Assembly (NCBI RefSeq): GCF_030348825.1
Contig: NZ_JAUCES010000005.1
Span: 3,286,001 to 3,350,000 of the forward strand
Reading direction: 5' to 3'
Length of the DNA stretch: 64,000 nucleotides
DNA from: Fictibacillus sp. b24
Lineage (GTDB): Bacteria; Bacillota; Bacilli; Bacillales; Fictibacillaceae
In this document: in pieces, positions 1-9,063 of the stretch
Numbering within the stretch: the stretch's first letter is position 1
How the letters are laid out: every line of letters starts with the position of its first letter
Notes under the pieces: model-generated
Databases searched by the model: none
What the model was told of the DNA's origin: nothing
The model's input: the letters and a program-made list of their open reading frames with translations, nothing else
Position numbers and translations under genes: made by a program

Positions 1-236
1 AGATTTTCATAAAAAGGACGGTCTTCTTTAATTGCAGCAGAAGCCGCCAATTTTGTTTCTTTTACCAGGTTCGTAATAATTTCAGAAAACAGCTCTTCTT
101 TATTAGAGAAAAAAGTATAGATCGTTCCTTTTCCAACGTTTGCAATCTTCGCGATCTGGTCTACCGTACTTGCTTTGTAACCGAACATAGAAAAAGAACG
201 TTCTGCTGCTTCTAAAATACTTTTTCTGCGATCCAT
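1..236 (-). CDS. TetR-family transcriptional regulator, N-terminal part
   Basis: The first 78 or so residues of a TetR repressor run off the left edge of the window. The N-terminus begins MDRRKSILEAAERSFSMFGY and continues through the helix-turn-helix (TVDQIAKIANVGKGTIYTFF), with NKEELF after it, the classic TetR_N layout. Its ATG overlaps the stop of the upstream kinase gene (TAATG), so the two are probably co-translated. B. subtilis has a TetR gene (yhgD) just beyond hemY, and this is probably its counterpart with a kinase gene added in between. The ligand-binding domain is outside the window, so the inducer cannot be guessed. Confidence 0.9.
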   Translation of the reverse strand, partial: MDRRKSILEAAERSFSMFGYKASTVDQIAKIANVGKGTIYTFFSNKEELFSEIITNLVKETKLAASAAIKEDRPFYEN

Positions 237-1513
237 TATTCCACCCCCTCTTTATCCAACGGACTTACTTTTGTACTTAGCGGCAATGTTAACAGTACAC
301 GTGTTCCTTCGTTAAGCGCACTTTCATAGCGAAGTTTTCCACCCATATCTTGAATCAATTTGTACGTTACCATCATGCCGAGACCGGTACCTTTTGCTTT
401 TGTCGTGTAAAAAGGAAGTCCGATCTGTTCAAGTTCCTCTTCTGTCATACCTTTACCATTGTCTTCAATCGCAATCGTAATATTCTTTTTTGTAACTTTA
501 TAAGGATAGAGATGAATCGTACCACCCTCTTCAATTGCTTCAACACCATTTTTTATAATATTGATCAAGCCTTGCTTCAGCTTCGGTTCATCAATACAAA
601 CTTTGTAGTCGCCGATCTCACTGGCTGTTAGTTCCACATTATTAATCGAACCGTATGGAGCCGTAAGTGATATAACATCCTTTAAAACCTTTTCAAGCGT
701 AATTCTTTCAAGCTTTGGAACATCAGGCTTAACCATAGACAAATAATCTGTGATAATCTTGTTCGTTCTGTCTAGCTCTTCAATCAAAAGAGGAGAGTGT
801 TCTTTCAGTTTAGCATCTGTCGTTGTACTCCCGAGAAACTGAATCATCCCTCTGATTGTTGTCATTGGATTTCTTACTTCATGTGCAATCGCAGCAGCCA
901 TCTGTCCTGCAACGGCAAGTTTATCTAAATAAACGGTTTCTTTTAACTGCATATTGATCTTAACGAGTCTTTCAATTAAAAAAATACAAGAAAAGAATGC
1001 GATCAGAAAGCTTGAGAAATAGACAAAATAAAAATCGATCGTCAGAAAATCTAAATACGTGTGAATGAACAACATATAAAACAACGTATAAACAATAGCA
1101 ATATACATCGCAGAAATCCATCTTCGTTTGTCTTCATCAAAAAATCCATGATAGATCAAACAGATGACATAAGCCAAGAATATTAATACAACTCCAAGCC
1201 ATACAAGATCCCCGCCCATAACTACTCTAGCCACAAGTACAATCAATGAACAAATTGCCCCCGGCAGCCAGCCTACATAAAGTGTCACAATCATGATCGG
1301 TACATTTCTTAGATCAAAATATGAATCTTGCAGAGTTTCAATAGGAAACAGCATACAAACCAGTGCTCCTGCTCCACTGATCAAACCAAAAATCACTTGG
1401 TTTTTATAACTTGGAATAACACCAGGATGAAGGGGAAAGAACATATTTAGAAGATGTGTAAAGGAGAAAATGATTGCAATATTCACAAATAACGGTTCAA
1501 TAAATGCCTGCAT
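236..1513 (-). CDS. Membrane sensor histidine kinase, KinB-like (5TMR-LYT type)
   Basis: A 425-residue histidine kinase. About the first 190 residues form five or six membrane segments with the NVPIMIVTLYVGWLPG stretch typical of 5TM-LYT sensors. The HisKA domain follows, with the phospho-acceptor in IAHEVRNPMTTIRG near residue 213. The HATPase domain has NIIKNGVEAI (N box), DNGKGM (G1) and GTGLGMMVTYKLI (G2). The domain plan matches sporulation kinase KinB, which feeds Spo0F. No response regulator gene is adjacent, as expected for an orphan phosphorelay kinase. A GGGGAG Shine-Dalgarno lies 4 nt before the ATG. It is translationally joined to the downstream TetR gene. The assignment to sporulation is inferred from architecture; kinases of this type can have other targets. 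Confidence 0.85.
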   Translation of the reverse strand: MQAFIEPLFVNIAIIFSFTHLLNMFFPLHPGVIPSYKNQVIFGLISGAGALVCMLFPIETLQDSYFDLRNVPIMIVTLYVGWLPGAICSLIVLVARVVMGGDLVWLGVVLIFLAYVICLIYHGFFDEDKRRWISAMYIAIVYTLFYMLFIHTYLDFLTIDFYFVYFSSFLIAFFSCIFLIERLVKINMQLKETVYLDKLAVAGQMAAAIAHEVRNPMTTIRGMIQFLGSTTTDAKLKEHSPLLIEELDRTNKIITDYLSMVKPDVPKLERITLEKVLKDVISLTAPYGSINNVELTASEIGDYKVCIDEPKLKQGLINIIKNGVEAIEEGGTIHLYPYKVTKKNITIAIEDNGKGMTEEELEQIGLPFYTTKAKGTGLGMMVTYKLIQDMGGKLRYESALNEGTRVLLTLPLSTKVSPLDKEGVE

Positions 1514-1632
1514 AATGCTCCCCTTCCCTTTTTTCTTTCTTCAGTATAGCAGAAACATTCTACAAGAAAATATAAAAAACGACAAACATATCCATTTGCC
1601 GTTTAATTCTTTATTTAAATTGTTTACATACA

Positions 1633-1819
1633 ATGATGATTTTGAAAGTAAGTTGATTTTCGCTCCAGGTGCTTCGCTTTCCGCGGGGCAGGCGGTGAGC
1701 CACATTCGAACGTTTCACTCTTAAGTGTCTCACCTGCCCACCTGTCCCGCAGGAGTCTCACACCTTACGCTACAATCAACTTGCTTATGAAGATAAGAAA
1801 AAATTCTTAAAAGCGATAA
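1633..1819 (+). repeat. 187-bp inverted-repeat element, copy A
   Basis: Near full-length copy of the dispersed hairpin element described in the findings. The outer ends are degenerate (ATGATGATTTTGAA on the left, AAAAGCGATAAA on the right). The interior is well kept: GTTGATTT, CTTTCCGCGGGGCAGG, GGTGAGCCAC, GTCTCACCTGCC, TGTCCCGCAGGAGTCTC, CAATCAACTT. The spacing gives 187 bp, the same as copies D and H. It fills the gap between the kinase start and the end of hemY. I see no gene or clear terminator elsewhere in 1514-1907. Confidence 0.85.
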
Positions 1820-1907
1820 ACCATAAGAAAAGAGCCTTTATTTATTTTTTGCATTTAAAAAAAGGATCTGCAAGCTCAAAGAAATAAGCTGTTAAGAACA
1901 TACAACC

Positions 1908-3323
1908 TTACCCCTTAAAAAGAGATTCCACTGCCATTTTAGCAGAGTTCACACAGTCTGGCAGGCCGACACCATCGTACGGGGCTCCCGCTAGTTTCAC
2001 ACCAGGAAGCTTTTCGTTAAACGTGCTGCGCAGCGTTTTTACGTAGTCTTTATGGCCAACCTCATATTGCGGCATCGAATCAATCATTCTGGAAACGTGA
2101 TAAAACTTCGGACGAGCATCAACACCCATTATCTTTTTTAAGTCATTCAATACTTTTTCTAAAATAACTTCATCTGTTTCGTGAACAATATCCTGATCTT
2201 CGGCTCGGCCTACATAACAGCGAAGTACTACACTGTCTTGAGGTGTCGTATGCGGCCACTTTCTGCTCGTCCACGTACAAGCGGTAATAGAAGTCTTTTC
2301 ACTTTTAGCAATAACAAAACCTGTACCGTCTAAGGAAAAGTCCACATCTTCCTCATTAAAACTCATCGCGACCGTCGCTACAGAAGTTGGCTTTGTATCA
2401 TGAAAACCTGCTGGGAAAAGAGATTCATCAAATATTTTTTTTGTGATTCCATAAGGAGTTGTCACAATTACATGATCACCGATAACCGATGAACCGTCTT
2501 CTAACTGCACGGAATACGTTCCATCTTCAAAACGCACAACATTCTGCACGTTAGCTCCAGTTTTAATGCGATCTTGAGGCAAGGTTTTTGACAGAGCTTC
2601 TATGAATGATGACAATCCGCCTTTAAGCGTTAAAAAAGCACCTTTTTTCTTTTGTGGAACTGATGTTTTCTGGATCTTAGGCTGAGACTTTTTCATACCT
2701 AAAATCAAACTTCTATGCTTCTTTTCTGTTTCCACGAATTGCGGAAAAGTAGATTGCAGACTGAGGCGGTCAATTCGTCCAGCATAGATGCCTGATAATA
2801 AAGGTTCAATCAGGCGGTCAACCACTTCATCACCAAGGCGTCTTCTGAAGAAATGCCCCACAGAAATATCACGATCTGCATCACTTCGTTTAGGCAGGAC
2901 AAGATCTAATCCCGCTCTTGCTTTTCCTGCTGCGGAAAAAAGCGGTGTAAACGCAAATGGCATTACTTTTGTCGGAATCCCCATCACAGCTCCTTCTGGA
3001 ATCGGATGAAGCTTCATGTTATGCAAAATGTACGCCTGACCTGTTTCATTCGATACAAGTTCATCAGCTAGACCCACATCATTAATGAGATCTGTCATAA
3101 CTGTTTTTCTAGCAAGATAAGAATCCGGACCGCGTTCTAGAACATAGCCATCTTCTCTAATCGTATCGATTTTTCCGCCAAGACGTTCGCTTCCTTCAAG
3201 TAAAGTAAAGGTTAATGGCTTCCCAGATTCATTAGCATATTTCTGAACATAAAAGGCAGCGGCTAAACCTGTTATGCCGCCGCCCAATATAATAACGTGC
3301 TTTCGCTCGCTCATATCTGTCAC
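1908..3323 (-). CDS. hemY: Coproporphyrinogen III oxidase (HemY/CgoX)
   Basis: FAD-dependent oxidase of 471 residues that converts coproporphyrinogen III to coproporphyrin III in the Gram-positive coproporphyrin-dependent heme pathway. Older annotation calls it protoporphyrinogen oxidase. The N-terminus holds the dinucleotide-binding motif ([17 protein letters not shown]) and the FAD-contacting run [20 protein letters not shown]. The C-terminus has [18 protein letters not shown], typical of the family's FAD-binding end. Length matches the family (about 470). The start overlaps the hemH stop by 4 nt (ATGA), so it is the third gene of the hemE-hemH-hemY operon. The pathway's last enzyme, HemQ/ChdC, is not in this window. 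Confidence 0.96.
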   Translation of the reverse strand: MTDMSERKHVIILGGGITGLAAAFYVQKYANESGKPLTFTLLEGSERLGGKIDTIREDGYVLERGPDSYLARKTVMTDLINDVGLADELVSNETGQAYILHNMKLHPIPEGAVMGIPTKVMPFAFTPLFSAAGKARAGLDLVLPKRSDADRDISVGHFFRRRLGDEVVDRLIEPLLSGIYAGRIDRLSLQSTFPQFVETEKKHRSLILGMKKSQPKIQKTSVPQKKKGAFLTLKGGLSSFIEALSKTLPQDRIKTGANVQNVVRFEDGTYSVQLEDGSSVIGDHVIVTTPYGITKKIFDESLFPAGFHDTKPTSVATVAMSFNEEDVDFSLDGTGFVIAKSEKTSITACTWTSRKWPHTTPQDSVVLRCYVGRAEDQDIVHETDEVILEKVLNDLKKIMGVDARPKFYHVSRMIDSMPQYEVGHKDYVKTLRSTFNEKLPGVKLAGAPYDGVGLPDCVNSAKMAVESLFKG

Positions 3324-4261
3324 ATTCTTTCTTTTGCTAGTGCGTTTTCAATTACCGTTGCCAAACAATCAATAAACTCAGGTCTTGCGTTCGGCATTTC
3401 AGGGCGATAATAGTTAACTCCTAACTCATCCGTGACTACTTTACACTCATAGTCATTGTCATATAAAACTTCTAAATGATCAGCAACAAAACCTACTGGA
3501 CAATAGATGAAATGCTTATAGCCATGCTCGTTAAAAAGATCTCTCGTTAAATCCTGAACGTCTGGTCCGATCCACGGTTCAGGTGTGTTACCAGCACTCT
3601 GCCAACCGATCGTATAGTGAGGAACATTCGTTTCTTTCGCAATGAGATCAGCTGTTTCCTGAAGCTGCGCCGGATACGGATCTCCCATTTGAAGAATCTT
3701 TTCTGGAAGACTATGCGCAGAGAAGATCACAACTGTTTTGTCATGCTCATCTTCAGGTATTGTATTAAACGTTTGTTTAATGCCGTCTGCCCAATATTGA
3801 ACATACTTTGGTTCGTCATACCAGCTATCAATGGTTACAAATGACGGTCCGCCAATTTTCGCAGACTCTTCTACCGCACGTCCGTTGTATGACTTTACAC
3901 TGAACGTTGAATAGTGAGGAGCAAGAACTAAAGTAACTGCTTCTTCAACACCGTCTTCTTTCATCTGGTGCACAGCATCTTCAATAAATGGATCAATATG
4001 CTTCAATCCAAGATAACTTTTAAACTCACGGTCAGAAAAGCGGCGGTTCACTTCTTCTTCAATTCTCTGAGCTTGCTCTTCTGTAATCTTAGCAAGCGGT
4101 GAAATCCCGCCGATCTGCTCGTAACGTTCAGTTAGTTCTTGGAGCTGTTCAGGAGAAGGCTTACGTCCTCGTCTAATGTGTGTATAATAGCTTTCTACTT
4201 CATCAAGACTTCTTGGCGTGCCATACGCCATCACGAGTATTCCTGTTTTTTTATTACTCAC
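3320..4261 (-). CDS. hemH: Coproporphyrin ferrochelatase (HemH/CpfC)
   Basis: A 313-residue ferrochelatase that inserts iron into coproporphyrin III. The family's metal-site residues are visible: the histidine in FSAHSLPEK (near residue 183) and the glutamate in ADHLEVLYD (near 264). [16 protein letters not shown] at the N-terminus and [13 protein letters not shown] are also signature stretches. It has no C-terminal [2Fe-2S] cluster extension, in line with soluble Bacillus enzymes. The gene starts 6 nt after the hemE stop and overlaps hemY by 4 nt, showing tight operon coupling. Start chosen at the ATG of [14 protein letters not shown]. Confidence 0.97.
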   Translation of the reverse strand: MSNKKTGILVMAYGTPRSLDEVESYYTHIRRGRKPSPEQLQELTERYEQIGGISPLAKITEEQAQRIEEEVNRRFSDREFKSYLGLKHIDPFIEDAVHQMKEDGVEEAVTLVLAPHYSTFSVKSYNGRAVEESAKIGGPSFVTIDSWYDEPKYVQYWADGIKQTFNTIPEDEHDKTVVIFSAHSLPEKILQMGDPYPAQLQETADLIAKETNVPHYTIGWQSAGNTPEPWIGPDVQDLTRDLFNEHGYKHFIYCPVGFVADHLEVLYDNDYECKVVTDELGVNYYRPEMPNARPEFIDCLATVIENALAKERM

Positions 4262-4267
4262 TCTTCA

Positions 4268-5302
4268 TCACCCTAGTTTATTAGACGTATATTCATGGAC
4301 AAAGGTGGTCAGTTGTTTTAATGTCGCAATGTTTACTTCTGGGAAAATACCTTTACCCACATTGAAGATAAATCCTGGTTCTTCCATACCTTCATCCAAA
4401 ATTTCTTTCGTACGTGCTTCAATTACTTCCCACGGTGCCAATAGAATAGAAGGATCCAAGTTTCCTTGAAGCGCCTTCGTAACACCCATCTGACGCGCTT
4501 CTCTTGGTGATAGTCTCCAGTCGAGTCCGATCACATCAATCGGAAGCTCGTTCCACTCCATTACTAAATGGCGTGCGCCTGTTCCGTAAAGAATTAAAGG
4601 CACTCCTTCTCCTCGAAGTTCGGAGAAGATTCTATCCATAACAGGCATGATGTATTTTGCGTAATCCTGTGCATTCAACGCACCTACCCATGAATCGAAA
4701 ATCTGAAAAGCTTGTGCGCCAGCAGCGATTTGTGCTTTTGCATATGCAATCGTCATATCGCCAAGCTTGTCCATCAGCATGAACCAGCTTTCAGGATCTG
4801 AGTACATCAACTGCTTAGTTTTATGATAATCGCGTGAAGGTCCTCCTTCAACCATATAGCTCGCAAGTGTAAAAGGAGCACCTGCAAACGTAATAAGAGG
4901 CACTTCTAACTGCTGACGTAAAATCTTAATTGTATCCAAAACATATGGTACGTCTTTTTCAGGGTTGATCTTTCCTAAACGTTCCACGTCTTCACGTGTT
5001 CGAACAGGCTTATCAATCACTGGTCCAATTCCTGATTTGATCTCTACATCCACGCCAATTGCAGGAACAGGAGACATAATATCTTTGTAAAGAATCGCAG
5101 CATCAACACCATGCTGATCAACCGGCAGCTTCGTAACGCCAGCGCAAATCTCTGGTCTATGTGTGATTTCAAATAGTGAATACTTCTCTTTCAATTTACG
5201 GTACTCCGGCTGGGAACGGCCCGCCTGTCTCATGTACCATACAGGAATATGTGAATTTTTCTCCTTACGACACGCTTTTAAAAACTCTTCATTCATTGTC
5301 AA
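4268..5302 (-). CDS. hemE: Uroporphyrinogen decarboxylase (HemE)
   Basis: Decarboxylates uroporphyrinogen III to coproporphyrinogen III. It is the first gene of hemE-hemH-hemY. The active-site region [14 protein letters not shown] near the N-terminus and [19 protein letters not shown] are diagnostic, and length is normal (about 345). The start is uncertain. The open frame reaches a GTG at 5311, an in-frame TTG lies at 5302 and an ATG at 5296. The only Shine-Dalgarno (GAAAGG) is nearly against the GTG, about 10 nt before the TTG and 16 nt before the ATG, so I favour TTG. The gene is divergent from the M36 peptidase gene. Confidence 0.95.
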   Translation of the reverse strand: MTMNEEFLKACRKEKNSHIPVWYMRQAGRSQPEYRKLKEKYSLFEITHRPEICAGVTKLPVDQHGVDAAILYKDIMSPVPAIGVDVEIKSGIGPVIDKPVRTREDVERLGKINPEKDVPYVLDTIKILRQQLEVPLITFAGAPFTLASYMVEGGPSRDYHKTKQLMYSDPESWFMLMDKLGDMTIAYAKAQIAAGAQAFQIFDSWVGALNAQDYAKYIMPVMDRIFSELRGEGVPLILYGTGARHLVMEWNELPIDVIGLDWRLSPREARQMGVTKALQGNLDPSILLAPWEVIEARTKEILDEGMEEPGFIFNVGKGIFPEVNIATLKQLTTFVHEYTSNKLG

Positions 5303-5634
5303 AACGTACACACCTTTCTATCCAAGACCAAAAGCTTGCAGCACTATTGTTATCTCCTAGCCACTGAAACTTAAAACCTTTAACGTCAATATCCATACAC
5401 ATTGTAAGGGAATTCATAATAAAAGTATAGGCAATAAGCTCAATTGTCATGATTTTGGCAAAATGGCAGGTTATTGACCTAACTATAACCTTAGTTGTAT
5501 GCCAGGCTTACAACTTGGGGCTAAACTTTATCAGGAAAAGCACTATCTTTCTCCTGCGTCATTGACTAAGACTTCTGTTCAATTGTTTAATAACGGTAAT
5601 AAAAGTCAGAAAATTCAATAAAGGAGTGATTATA
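5303..5634. other. Divergent intergenic region with a 23-bp palindrome
   Basis: A gap of about 330 bp between the divergent hemE and M36 peptidase genes. It must hold both promoters. The one clear structure is a near-perfect palindrome at 5493-5515: AGTTGTA, then TGCCAGGCT, then TACAACT. It sits 18-19 bp downstream of a TTGACC hexamer (5474-5479), so it could overlap the -10 region of a rightward promoter. It looks like an operator for a dimeric repressor. No riboswitch fold or small ORF is evident. Confidence 0.5.
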
Positions 5635-8600
5635 ATGTCCTTAAATAAAAAAACTTTAGCTGGAACATTGATGAGTTCCGCTCTGCTCGCTTCCCAGTTG
5701 CTAGGAGATAGCTCCCTTCCCGTTAATGCTTTATCAGAAGACGAGTTAAATAAAGCCGATGAACATCAGCACGAAGCCTTCGATATTCGAAAAAATTTAG
5801 CTGCTGTTATGCCTTCTGATTTACAGATTCAAGCTGCAAATAAACTTATTCAATCATCAGGGTCAGGCACAAAAATTTCTTGGAATTCTACTTTTGGAAC
5901 ACCTTCTTTTATAACGAAAAACAAAGGGTATTTAACCTCTCCTTCGGCCTATAATAGTGAAACCATTGCGCGAAGTTGGCTTAAATCGAACGCTGAAGTT
6001 TTCGGATTTACCTCTGAACAAACAGATTCTCTTTCTATGATTAAAAACCACAAAATTCAAGGAAACGGTCTTCAGACAGTCGTGTTTCAGCAATCATTCT
6101 CTGGGATTGAATCAGCAAATGGAGGGCGAATCATCGTTTCCGTTAATAAAGACGGACGCATCCTCTCCGTTGCCTCCAATACTTCAAGGGCTTCCAAACT
6201 CGATGAAGCACACAAACTATCAAGCAAGGATGCTCTTTTATCTGTAGTAAAAGAACATCTACCGAATTTAAGTTATGCACCTTCTTTAACGGGTACAAAA
6301 CATGGTTGGGAAGAATATACGGCTGGCGAATCCCTCCCAACCGTTCAGCGTGTGAAAAAGTCATCTTTTGTTACACCTGATGGAGTAAGGCCAGCCTACC
6401 GCGTACTATTTATTGAACAATTGAACAAAGGTAAAGAAGTAGTGGTAGATGGGGTTACTGGAAAGACGCTATTCGAACGTTCTCTCGTTCAAAACCTTGA
6501 TCCTGAAGGGCTGATTTTTGAAAATTACCCGGGAGCTGCATCTGGCGGAACCCAGGTATTAAAGTCCTTTAAAGGTGATCCGGCTGCTTCTCCACAAGGC
6601 TGGCTTTTACCGGCAAATGACGCAGGGGTTACAACACTCGGTAATAATGCAGACACCTATGTAAACTGGAGCAACTTCCTCGTTCCAGAAGGAGCTGGAC
6701 TAGTTAGACCTGTGAATCCCCTGGGCAAGTTTAAATATGCGTTTAAAAACACATGGAATGAGACACACGGCCAGATTTTCCCGCCTTCTTATGCAGAAGA
6801 TGCAGACAGCGCTTCTACAAATCTGTTCTACCATCACAATCTGTTCCACGATTACTTTTATAAACTTGGGTGGACAGAAACTGCAGGAAACCTCCAAGCC
6901 GCGAATTTTGGTAAAGGCGGCATGGACGGTGACCCGATATTAGGACTTGTACAGGCTGGTGCAGCTTCAGGTGGAGAACCGACTTATACCGGTCGTGATA
7001 ATGCTTATATGCTTACACTGCCTGATGGCATCCCTGCCTGGAGCGGAATGTTTTTATGGGAACCGATTAAAGGTGCATTTGAAGGCGAATATACAGATGG
7101 CGATTTTGATGCAGGAATCATCTATCACGAATACAGCCATGCCCTTTCTAATCGTTATGTAGCTGGAGGCGAATCTCTCAACAGCCATCAGGCAGGCTCA
7201 ATGGGGGAGGCTTGGGGTGACTGGTTCGGCATGCATTACCTTGTGAAAAATGGTCTTCAAAAAGACCCTGTTGTTGGTGCATATGTTACAGGAAACCAAG
7301 AACGCGGGATTCGGAGCTGGGCACTTGACGATGCTCCCCTGCAGTTTGGTGATATCGGATTTGATATCGTCGGACCTGAAGTTCACGCTGATGGTGAGAT
7401 ATGGGCCGCTATTCTATGGCACGTAAGAGATAGCTTAATAGCCGAACTTGGTAAAGAAAAAGGAGAAGCTGTTGCCGAACACATCGTAATGGACGCTATG
7501 CCGATTTCAGCACCAGACCCATCAATGGATGACATGCGCACAGCCATCATTGCAGCTGATCAAGACCGTTATGGCGGCGAGCATTATGATTTACTATGGA
7601 AGGCTTTTTCACAGCGTGGACTTGGTGCTTCCGCAAAATCACAATCAGGTGATGACACAGATCCATCGCCTTCATACGACCATCCTGTTTCAGGGGAAAA
7701 TGGCATGCTTGCAGGAAAAATTATCAATGCTTCAACCAATAAACCGGTAAAGGATGCCAAAATTATCATTGGTCAATATGAGGCTCGTACAAGTCCTGTT
7801 GCTCTATCAAGTGATAAAGGTGGTTTTAGCCTTCCAATGGTTTCAGGAACATATGATATTACCATCCAAGCTCGAGGTTTTGGTTCTACAACATTTAAAG
7901 ATGTAAAGATTACTGCCGGTGAAATTGAATCTTTAAATGTAAACCTATCTCCTAACCTTGCTTCAGCAGCAAATGGCGCTGAGATTTTTTCTGTAACCGA
8001 TGAAACGGATACACATCCTGCAAAAAATGCACTCGATGATACGGAAGCGACGGTCTTCTCTTCACAAACGAAAGAAGAAGGATTTACCGGATCCGAGTTA
8101 GTAGTAGATTTAGCTGGTGACAAGCCAGCAACTGTATCTAGTGTTCAAGTCAGTGCTTTTAAAGACATTGCAAAAGCCCGCTTTTCGGCATTAAAAGATT
8201 TTACCGTCCAAACATCGCTTGACGGCGAGAACTGGACAACGGTAAAAGATGGAACATTTACAGCAGGCAAACCTCGGCCAGCAACACCTGATCTGCATTA
8301 TAGAACCTTTGATCTTGCAGAACCAGTAAAAGCGAATTTCGTGAAATTCATCGCCAATAGTGCTCAGGATAATTCATTAGGATCTGTTCAAGTGGCTGAA
8401 CTACAAGTGTTTGCAGAACGACCGTCAAAGGTTTCAGCACTTCCTCCAGTTGTAACAGAACCTTTTAAAACTGAAGGTGTCATACTTTCTGGAAATCCTG
8501 CTACAGGCATCGGAAGCTTAGCTGACTTAAATGCCACAGGCAGTGTGACACAAAACGAATTCGTTGCTACTCAGAATCCTAAGCCAGCTTCACAAGGGGT

Positions 8601-8859
8601 GGATGGATATGTAATAAGCATTCCAGAGCAATACCGTGACGGGCTTCATAATGTAACGGTCGCGGGTCCTGATGGCGGTGCTCACGATCTGGATGTTTAT
8701 TTCTATGACTCTGCATTTAATCTGATCGGCAGTATTGCAACAGCGGGTGCGAATGAATCAGGCGTCGTACCCGGCGGAACATCCTATATTTATGCAGGAC
8801 TGTACACAGGCGGAAACGTGCCTTTCACAGTTGAAGTAAAAAGTCCCTTTGGAAATTGA
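5635..8859 (+). CDS. Secreted M36 (fungalysin-type) metallopeptidase, multidomain
   Basis: A 1074-residue exported zinc protease. It has a signal peptide (MSLNKKTLAGTLMSSALLAS, cleavage probably near residue 30), then a pro-region of FTP/PepSY type (about 40-280), then the M36 catalytic domain. The zinc motif HEYSH is at about 498-502 and the third ligand lies in GEAWGDWF (E near 525). After it come a carboxypeptidase-regulatory-like beta domain (about 690-770), a discoidin/F5-8C-like domain (about 780-930) and a final beta-rich domain. The AGGAG Shine-Dalgarno lies 7 nt before the ATG at 5635; an in-frame GTG at 5626 overlaps the SD and is unlikely. It separates hemE from pbpF, which I recall as neighbours in B. 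subtilis. Substrate unknown. Confidence 0.92.
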   Translation: MSLNKKTLAGTLMSSALLASQLLGDSSLPVNALSEDELNKADEHQHEAFDIRKNLAAVMPSDLQIQAANKLIQSSGSGTKISWNSTFGTPSFITKNKGYLTSPSAYNSETIARSWLKSNAEVFGFTSEQTDSLSMIKNHKIQGNGLQTVVFQQSFSGIESANGGRIIVSVNKDGRILSVASNTSRASKLDEAHKLSSKDALLSVVKEHLPNLSYAPSLTGTKHGWEEYTAGESLPTVQRVKKSSFVTPDGVRPAYRVLFIEQLNKGKEVVVDGVTGKTLFERSLVQNLDPEGLIFENYPGAASGGTQVLKSFKGDPAASPQGWLLPANDAGVTTLGNNADTYVNWSNFLVPEGAGLVRPVNPLGKFKYAFKNTWNETHGQIFPPSYAEDADSASTNLFYHHNLFHDYFYKLGWTETAGNLQAANFGKGGMDGDPILGLVQAGAASGGEPTYTGRDNAYMLTLPDGIPAWSGMFLWEPIKGAFEGEYTDGDFDAGIIYHEYSHALSNRYVAGGESLNSHQAGSMGEAWGDWFGMHYLVKNGLQKDPVVGAYVTGNQERGIRSWALDDAPLQFGDIGFDIVGPEVHADGEIWAAILWHVRDSLIAELGKEKGEAVAEHIVMDAMPISAPDPSMDDMRTAIIAADQDRYGGEHYDLLWKAFSQRGLGASAKSQSGDDTDPSPSYDHPVSGENGMLAGKIINASTNKPVKDAKIIIGQYEARTSPVALSSDKGGFSLPMVSGTYDITIQARGFGSTTFKDVKITAGEIESLNVNLSPNLASAANGAEIFSVTDETDTHPAKNALDDTEATVFSSQTKEEGFTGSELVVDLAGDKPATVSSVQVSAFKDIAKARFSALKDFTVQTSLDGENWTTVKDGTFTAGKPRPATPDLHYRTFDLAEPVKANFVKFIANSAQDNSLGSVQVAELQVFAERPSKVSALPPVVTEPFKTEGVILSGNPATGIGSLADLNATGSVTQNEFVATQNPKPASQGVDGYVISIPEQYRDGLHNVTVAGPDGGAHDLDVYFYDSAFNLIGSIATAGANESGVVPGGTSYIYAGLYTGGNVPFTVEVKSPFGN

Positions 8860-8880
8860 TGTAGATTCCTCAAATGAAGT

Positions 8881-8911
8881 AAAAAAGATAGGCTACCAGC
8901 CTATCTTTTTT
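8881..8911 (+). terminator. Intrinsic terminator after the M36 peptidase
   Basis: Stem GATAGGCT / AGCCTATC with an ACC loop, A-run before and T-run after, so it could act in both directions. It lies 22 nt after the M36 stop codon. Confidence 0.9.
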
Positions 8912-8937
8912 ACTCTTTTACACAGGCTTTTTCCGCA

Positions 8938-9005
8938 AACTTTGATGCTCTTGGAAGTGGTTTTTTCGCTCCAGAAAGCTCCCTTCCACGGTGCTTGCGA
9001 TAAGC
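8938..9005 (+). repeat. Degenerate left-half fragment of the 187-bp element (copy B)
   Basis: Resembles the left end of the element: TGATGCTCTTGGAAGTGG, then TTTTTTCGCTCCAGAAAGCTC. No matching right end follows. It lies between the convergent M36 and pbpF genes. Identity is partial, so this is a weak call. Confidence 0.45.
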
Positions 9006-9063
9006 CCCCTGTCACCGGCTCTCAAAAAAAAGACGGATCGCTAAGCCATCCATCTTCCACATT

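Noticed and set aside
7773-8123. 116-residue frame antisense to the M36 peptidase
   Set aside because: No SD, and the M36 frame on the other strand is continuous and domain-supported.
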